Both the position numbers and the translations under genes were made by a program. A model generated the notes under the pieces. The model was not told where the DNA came from, did not search any database, and was given only the letters and a program-made list of their open reading frames with translations. 64,000 nt of DNA from Burkholderiales bacterium (GTDB taxonomy: Bacteria > Pseudomonadota > Gammaproteobacteria > Burkholderiales > SG8-41), in the NCBI GenBank assembly GCA_020854035.1, contig JADZGE010000019.1, positions 1 through 64,000 on the forward strand, read 5' to 3'. This document shows positions 59,898 to 64,000 of this stretch, one piece after another; within the stretch, counting starts at the first letter, position 1, and the number at the start of each line of letters is the position of its first letter.

Positions 59898-61055
59898 ATG
59901 AAGATAACGGCGGTCAGGCACTACACCGTGCACCCCGGGTGGCGGAAGAATCTCATCTACGTCAAGGTCGAGACCGACGAGGGGCTGCACGGCTGGGGCG
60001 AGGCGTACTCGCAGTACGACCGCGACCCCGCGGTCACGGCGCACGTCGATGCGCTCGGCCGCTACATCGCCGGCCGCAGCCCGTTCGACATCCGGCATTT
60101 CACCCAGATCGCGTTCGACGACTACGCGCAGCGGCGCGGTTCGGTGGAACTCTTCTGCGCCGTCTCGGGTATCGAGCAGGCGTTGTGGGATATCGTGGGC
60201 AAGTGCTGCCGGCAACCGGTCTACAACCTGCTCGGCGGGCGCTGCCGCGACCGGATCCGCGTCTACGCCAACGGCTGGAGTTACCAGTTGAAGGAGCCCT
60301 CGGATTACGCGCGCGCGGCCGAGCAGGTCGTCGCGCAGGGTTTCACCGCGTTGAAGCTCGATCCGTTGCCCGCGCCGTGGCGCCACTGGATCCCGCGAGA
60401 GCACGAGGATCGGGCGGTCGCGGTCGTGAAGGCGGTACGCGATGCCGTGGGGCCGGACGTGGACATCCTGATCGACCAGCACCGGCGCCTCGCCCCGATG
60501 CACGCCATCCGGCTCGACCGCCGCTTGGCGGAGTTGGGGCTCTACTGGATGGAGGAGTCGTGCGCCGCGGAGTATCCGGACGAACTCGCCCGCGTGCGGC
60601 GTGCGACGGGCATACCGATGGTGATCGGCGAGGCGACCTACACCAAGGCCGGGTTCCGCCCGCTGCTGGAGAGGGGCGCGGCCGACATCCTCAACCCGGA
60701 CGTCGCGTGCGTGGGCGGCATCCTGGAGCTGAAGGAGATCGCGGCGATGGCGGAGACCTACCTCGTCGCGATGTCGCCGCACAATTACAACTCCACGCTG
60801 GTCGCGCTCGCCGCCACCGTGCACGCCTCGGCGACGATGCCGAACTTCATCATCACCGAGTACTTCCTGCCCTTCGTGGCTTTCTGCGACCGGATCTCCC
60901 CGAACCAGTTGAAGCCGAAGGCGGGCTACATCGAGCTGCCGACCGCGCCCGGGCTGGGAGTGGACGTGGACGAGGAGGCGCTGAAACGGCACCCCGGCAA
61001 GACCTACACCAACCGGCGTCTGCGCGGGCCGGAGGAGGAACCGGGGGGAATTTGA
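59898..61055 (+). CDS. Mandelate racemase/muconate lactonizing (enolase superfamily) enzyme
   Basis: A 385-residue enolase-superfamily enzyme. The metal ligands are visible in order: Asp in DILIDQHRRLAP, Glu in LYWMEESCAAEY, Glu in IPMVIGEATYTK, and the catalytic His in VAMSPHNYNSTLVA. The lysine side of the active site is in FTALKLDPLPAPW. The pattern is that of sugar-acid dehydratases (galactonate dehydratase-like). GGGAGG lies 6 bp upstream of ATG 59898. With FAH it forms a plausible sugar-acid or 2-oxo acid degradation pair. Confidence 0.85.
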   Translation: MKITAVRHYTVHPGWRKNLIYVKVETDEGLHGWGEAYSQYDRDPAVTAHVDALGRYIAGRSPFDIRHFTQIAFDDYAQRRGSVELFCAVSGIEQALWDIVGKCCRQPVYNLLGGRCRDRIRVYANGWSYQLKEPSDYARAAEQVVAQGFTALKLDPLPAPWRHWIPREHEDRAVAVVKAVRDAVGPDVDILIDQHRRLAPMHAIRLDRRLAELGLYWMEESCAAEYPDELARVRRATGIPMVIGEATYTKAGFRPLLERGAADILNPDVACVGGILELKEIAAMAETYLVAMSPHNYNSTLVALAATVHASATMPNFIITEYFLPFVAFCDRISPNQLKPKAGYIELPTAPGLGVDVDEEALKRHPGKTYTNRRLRGPEEEPGGI

Positions 61056-61161
61056 CGGATGAAGCGCGCTTCCTGAACGCCTGGACACTGCCGGGACGAT
61101 CGGTGCTCGGCCCGGTCGGGGTGAGGACGCCGGCCCTCTTTCATCCTGCCGCCGTCATCCT

Positions 61162-62202
61162 TCATACCCGATGCAGGACCGCCTCGTCACCCTCGACCTC
61201 GATACGGGTCGAAAAGCGGGCGCTCAGCTTGCCGAGCCGTTCGAGGGTTTCCGCTTCGTTCGCTATCGCGCAGAGCACCGTCTCGTTCGCGTCGTTGTGG
61301 CGCACGAACCTGAACGAAGCGCGCTTCGGCTCGCGGCCCTCCAGTTCGACCTTCGCGAGCATGCCGACCCAGTCGCCGTGCTTGCGCCCGCCGTGGCCGG
61401 TGTGGAAGGAGAAGCTGCCGAGCCCGTAGAAAATCGGCTTGCCGCGGTAGATTTCCACCGGCAGGCAGTAGTGCGGGCCGTGGCCTGCCACGACGTCGGC
61501 TCCCGCATCGATCGCCGCATGCGCGATCTCGGTCATGTACTCCAGCACTTCCTCGCCGAGGCCCCAGTGATGGGAGGCGACCACGATGTCGGCGCTCGCG
61601 CGCAGCTCGCCGATGTCGGCGCGGTAACGTTCGAGGTAATCGCGATCCGCCCACGTGACGATGACCGGCGGCACGCCCGGACGGTTCGCCGGGGGAATCC
61701 CGGGCCGCGTCTTGTGCAGCGGCAACTGGTAGGCGGTATGCCCGCGCAGCGCCGCCACGCCGGGCGTGCGCTCGCCCGCCTCGTGGTTGGTCGGCCAGTA
61801 CACGGAGGTGCGCTGCAGGAATCCCACCCGCCTGCCGCCGGCGTCGACGATCGCGGCGGCGCGCGCCGCGGCCGCGTCGCGCCCCGCCCCCGTATGGGCG
61901 ATGCCAAGCCGGTCGAGTTCATCGAGGGAGGAGCGGATCGCGTCGGTCCCGTAGTTGACGTTGTTCGCATTGCCGACCGCACGAAATCCCGCGCGTACGA
62001 GCGCCTTCCCCGCCGCGGGCGCCGCCCAGAACCCCTCGTCGGTCGCGGAATGCTCGCCCGCGCCATCGTAGAGACAGCATTCGAGATTGCCGAACAACAC
62101 GTCCGCGCCGCGCAACGTCGGAGCGACCTGCGCGAACGGGACGGCGGCATCCGTGACGTTCATCAGGTTGACGTCACCGGTCAACAGGATCGTGCAAACC
62201 AT
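61162..62202 (-). CDS. CapA-family metallophosphatase-like protein
   Basis: A 346-residue CapA-type protein (polyglutamate capsule biosynthesis family, calcineurin-like fold). Family phrases are LTGDVNLMNVTD at the start, VLFGNLECCLYD, ASHHWGLGEEVLEYMTEIAH and AGADVVAGHGPHYCLPVEIY with RGKPIFYGLGSFSF. Although the family name refers to capsule, many members are not involved in it and no capsule genes are near. There is no signal peptide at the chosen start (62202); a start at 62283 would add 27 residues without making one. It diverges from the universal stress protein gene. Confidence 0.8.
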   Translation of the reverse strand: MVCTILLTGDVNLMNVTDAAVPFAQVAPTLRGADVLFGNLECCLYDGAGEHSATDEGFWAAPAAGKALVRAGFRAVGNANNVNYGTDAIRSSLDELDRLGIAHTGAGRDAAAARAAAIVDAGGRRVGFLQRTSVYWPTNHEAGERTPGVAALRGHTAYQLPLHKTRPGIPPANRPGVPPVIVTWADRDYLERYRADIGELRASADIVVASHHWGLGEEVLEYMTEIAHAAIDAGADVVAGHGPHYCLPVEIYRGKPIFYGLGSFSFHTGHGGRKHGDWVGMLAKVELEGREPKRASFRFVRHNDANETVLCAIANEAETLERLGKLSARFSTRIEVEGDEAVLHRV

Positions 62203-62297
62203 CGACGGCCAGCGCCCTCTTTCCTGTGCAGGGGGGTTTACGCGAGCGACGCTGTAGCCGATTATAGCGGCGCCGCGGCGCATGCCGGCGGCGCCTC

Positions 62298-62344
62298 TTG
62301 ACAGCGTGTCTGCCGCGGGACACGATTGCCGGGGTCCATATAAT
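62298..62344 (+). promoter_or_regulatory. Promoter region of the universal stress protein gene
   Basis: A perfect TTGACA (62298-62303) and a perfect TATAAT (62339-62344) lie 35 bp apart, too far to act together. TATAAT may use the weak GGGACA at 62318 (15 bp spacer); TTGACA may use CACGAT 17 bp downstream. The transcript would start about 40 nt before ATG 62392. Confidence 0.4.
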
Positions 62345-62391
62345 GAGATTGCGGGGCAACACCGTCACGGCCCCGCAGAGGAGAGCGGCCG

Positions 62392-62832
62392 ATGTTCACG
62401 AATATCCTGATCCCGACCGACGGCTCCGAGCTTTCGCAGCGCGCGGTGCGCAAGGCGGTCGAACTCGCCAAAGTGCACGGCGCTCGTCTGACGGGTGTGC
62501 ACGTCATTCCCGACTACCACTTGCTGATCGCGTACGAGGGCGCGTTCGATCCCGTCACGGAAGAGCGCATCGAGGAAGAAGCCAAGGCGCGGGCCGAGAG
62601 CTATCTCGCTTTCGTGCGCACGTGTGCGCGGGACGCGGGGATCGAATGCGAGACGGTGTGCGAGACGAGCGATCATCCGTACGACGCGATATTGAAGACC
62701 GCCGGGGCGCGCAAGTGCGATCTCATCGTGATGACCTCGCACGGGCGCAAGGGCCTGGCCGCGGTATTGCTCGGCAGCGAGACCCGCAAGGTCCTGACGC
62801 ACGGCAAGGTGCCGGTCCTGGTCGTGCGCTAG
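62392..62832 (+). CDS. Universal stress protein (UspA family)
   Basis: A 146-residue single-domain Usp. It starts FTNILIPTDGSELSQRAVRK, and the nucleotide motif is MTSHGRKGLAAVLLGSETRK, the G-2x-G-9x-G(S/T) pattern of ATP-binding Usp proteins. It ends VPVLVVR as expected. GGAGAG lies upstream of ATG 62392. It is a stress-induced cytoplasmic protein by family; no specific partner is seen. Confidence 0.92.
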   Translation: MFTNILIPTDGSELSQRAVRKAVELAKVHGARLTGVHVIPDYHLLIAYEGAFDPVTEERIEEEAKARAESYLAFVRTCARDAGIECETVCETSDHPYDAILKTAGARKCDLIVMTSHGRKGLAAVLLGSETRKVLTHGKVPVLVVR

Positions 62833-62975
62833 GAGTCTGCCGGACATTGCCCCGGCAGATTCCTTGAGCAAGGTTGCCGGTTGCGGCGGCATCGCGCCAA
62901 CCGATCGAGATGAAATGATGTTTTCTTTTGAGGTGGCCTTGCGTCCACATGATGCTGCGTGGCAGCAGAAAACGC

Positions 62976-63004
62976 TTGCATTCGGCCGGAAGAAGGGGCA
63001 TAAT
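62976..63004 (+). promoter_or_regulatory. Sigma-70 promoter of the sRNA candidate
   Basis: TTGCAT (62976-62981), a 17-bp spacer and CATAAT (62999-63004) form a good sigma-70 promoter. The predicted start, about 63011, is the first base of a stem-loop series that ends in a strong terminator. No protein start with a ribosome-binding site follows. Confidence 0.65.
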
Positions 63005-63010
63005 CTCCCT

Positions 63011-63104
63011 GCGCCGACGCACCAGCTGCGAAGGCGCATTCCTCCAAAACCTCCTCCTTTGGTGGATTTTTAAGCGCAACTCTAACGGGTTGCGCTTTTT
63101 TTTT
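63011..63104 (+). ncRNA. Candidate trans-acting sRNA with an anti-Shine-Dalgarno loop
   Basis: About 94 nt from the predicted start to the terminator. Three hairpins are visible by eye. The first is GCGCC-GA-CGCA-CCAGC-TGCG-AA-GGCGC (63011-63037), with an inner tandem mismatch. The second is CCTCCAAA-ACCTCCTCC-TTTGGTGG (63041-63065), with one T-T mismatch and a loop that exposes ACCUCCUCC. The third is AAGCGCAAC-loop-GTTGCGCTT followed by nine T. A CU-rich loop complementary to ribosome-binding sites plus a terminal U-run suits an Hfq-dependent translational regulator. It resembles described CCUCC-loop sRNAs of proteobacteria; no family model was tested. Confidence 0.6.
63072..63104 (+). terminator. 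Strong rho-independent terminator
   Basis: AAGCGCAAC (63072-63080) and GTTGCGCTT (63089-63097) form a perfect 9-bp stem; the T-run is nine long (63096-63104). No protein gene precedes it closely, so it ends the small transcript. Confidence 0.88.
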
Positions 63105-63295
63105 GGGAGGCGGGGTTCGCCGCCCCCGCCAAGACCAACCGCCATTGCGCCGCAGGAGGATTTGTGCGGTGCAATATTTCTGGTCTTCCGTAGGGGTGCG
63201 CTTCGCAGGGAAGGTGCGGGCATCAAGGCCCCGGCCACCTGCTTCGTTGTCCACGAGCACGACGGTGCCGCGCGCACGGTAAGCCCGATGCGTTT

Positions 63296-63304
63296 GCTAT
63301 ACTC
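63296..63304 (+). promoter_or_regulatory. Possible extended -10 promoter upstream of sucC
   Basis: TGCTATACT (63296-63304) is an extended -10 element with no good -35 box. It lies about 200 bp upstream of the sucC start. The rest of the gap 63105-63501 shows nothing else I recognise. Confidence 0.3.
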
Positions 63305-63501
63305 CGCGCTCGCGCCGCGGGCCGGTCGTCCAGGCTCGACGTTTCTAGCGGCGGACTTGTGCTTGCGATCGGCTGCTCGCGAGCGGTGGCGGCTGATACC
63401 CCGCGTTCCCGGAACTTGACTGCGGTCAAGGCCGCGCCCGGAACGCATGTAATAGATTGACCGGAGCGCGCAACGCGCGGTCCGAACTCAAGAATTTCGC
63501 G

Positions 63502-64000
63502 GTGAAAATCCACGAGTACCAGGCCAAGGAACTCCTGCGTAGCTACGGTGTTGCGACTCCCGCGGGCCACGCGTGCTTCACGGTCGAGGAAGCGGTGGCG
63601 GCGGCGAGGAAGCTTGCCGGCAAGGTCTGGGTCGTCAAGGCGCAGATCCATGCGGGCGGGCGCGGCAAGGGTGGCGGCGTGAAAGTGGCGAAATCGCTCG
63701 ACGAGGTGCGCGACCACGCGAGCCGGATCCTCGGCATGCAGTTGAAGACGCCTCAGACCGGCCCGGAGGGCCAGAAGGTCCGGCGCCTGCTGATCGAGGA
63801 GGGAGCCGACATCCGCAAGGAGCTCTATATCGGCATCGTCGTTGACCGCGGGACCCAGCGAGTGACGCTCATGGCTTCCAGCGAAGGCGGCATGGACATC
63901 GAGGAAGTCGCCGCGAAGGCGCCGGAAAAGATCCACCGGACGGCGATCGACCCGGCGACGGGTCTCACCGACCGGGAAGCGGAGGACATGGCGATCCGGA
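63502..64000 (+). CDS. sucC: Succinyl-CoA synthetase (ADP-forming) beta subunit, 5' part
   Basis: The frame starts GTG 63502 ([20 protein letters not shown]) and is open to the window end, giving 166 residues of about 388. The ATP-grasp landmarks [20 protein letters not shown] and, later, [20 protein letters not shown] plus [13 protein letters not shown] are exact family phrases. SucC with SucD makes ATP and succinate from succinyl-CoA in the TCA cycle; sucD is presumably just outside. The start has only a weak GC-rich upstream region (AGAATTTCGCG). Confidence 0.93.
   Translation, partial: MKIHEYQAKELLRSYGVATPAGHACFTVEEAVAAARKLAGKVWVVKAQIHAGGRGKGGGVKVAKSLDEVRDHASRILGMQLKTPQTGPEGQKVRRLLIEEGADIRKELYIGIVVDRGTQRVTLMASSEGGMDIEEVAAKAPEKIHRTAIDPATGLTDREAEDMAIR

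Noticed and set aside
61162..62202. CapA-like gene as evidence of a capsule locus
   Set aside because: No other capsule or polyglutamate genes are near, and the family is functionally broad.
63223..63936. Minus-strand 237-codon frame over the sucC start
   Set aside because: Antisense shadow of sucC.
1..64000. CRISPR arrays, tRNA, rRNA genes and prophage
   Set aside because: No regularly spaced direct repeats, no cloverleaf or rRNA sequence, and no phage structural genes were seen.

Overview
The window is high-GC (roughly two thirds G+C) and almost fully coding. It reads like a chromosomal stretch of a metabolically versatile betaproteobacterium (Burkholderiales-like), probably from an environmental genome. 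The main reason is the number of orphan tripartite-tricarboxylate (Bug/TctC) periplasmic receptors: four intact and three decayed, with no TctA/TctB membrane genes nearby. CoA-dependent catabolism, LysR/Crp regulators and the start of sucC fit the same picture. This assignment is inference; there is no rRNA or tRNA in the window.

Layout. 0-4.5 kb: an accessory patch with an IS91-type transposase remnant joined to a broken SWIM zinc-finger gene, a VapC/ribbon-helix-helix toxin-antitoxin pair, a Bug gene divergent from a LysR regulator, and a second (ParDE) pair. Two copies of the same intergenic repeat lie in this patch. 4.5-8.4 kb: a LysR regulator divergent from an Fe superoxide dismutase, DUF488 and 5-formyl-THF cyclo-ligase group. 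8.6-15 kb: a decaying catabolic cluster (two broken Bug genes, an acyl-CoA dehydrogenase run into a Bug gene, a frameshifted acyl-CoA dehydrogenase) followed by an intact alpha/beta hydrolase and Bug gene. 15.1-20.9 kb: a NYN/PIN-type protein, a Crp-family regulator, a Bug receptor, and a GrdE-like/GrdB-like pair. The GrdB-like frame runs through an in-frame UGA, probably selenocysteine, followed by a well-placed hairpin.

20.9-32.4 kb, minus strand: an 11-gene operon with almost no spacing. It joins a complete Liv-type ABC importer to a molybdenum hydroxylase, a zinc alcohol dehydrogenase and an Asp/Glu-racemase-family enzyme. The large molybdenum subunit is split into two overlapping genes. 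32.7-45.1 kb, minus strand: cysteine synthase, MmgE/PrpD, quinone reductase, CoA-transferase, DJ-1/PfpI, and then an acyl-CoA degradation set (CoA ligase, acyl-CoA dehydrogenase, two enoyl-CoA hydratase-family enzymes of which one is BadI/MenB-like, and 3-hydroxyacyl-CoA dehydrogenase). 45.2-50.9 kb, plus strand: two tandem maleate isomerase/arylmalonate decarboxylase-family paralogues, an FAD dehydrogenase, small EthD/DUF4286-like proteins and a Bug receptor. 52.6-61.1 kb: an ABC-type binding protein, hydantoinase A/B, class V aminotransferase, FAH-family hydrolase and enolase-superfamily enzyme. 61-64 kb: a CapA-like protein, a universal stress protein, a strong small-RNA candidate with an anti-Shine-Dalgarno loop, and the 5' part of sucC.

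A GC-rich inverted-repeat family built on GCCACGGAAACACACGGAA fills several intergenic gaps between 39 and 54 kb. The observations I rate highest are the candidate selenoprotein, the candidate sRNA, and the split molybdenum hydroxylase in its transporter-linked operon.
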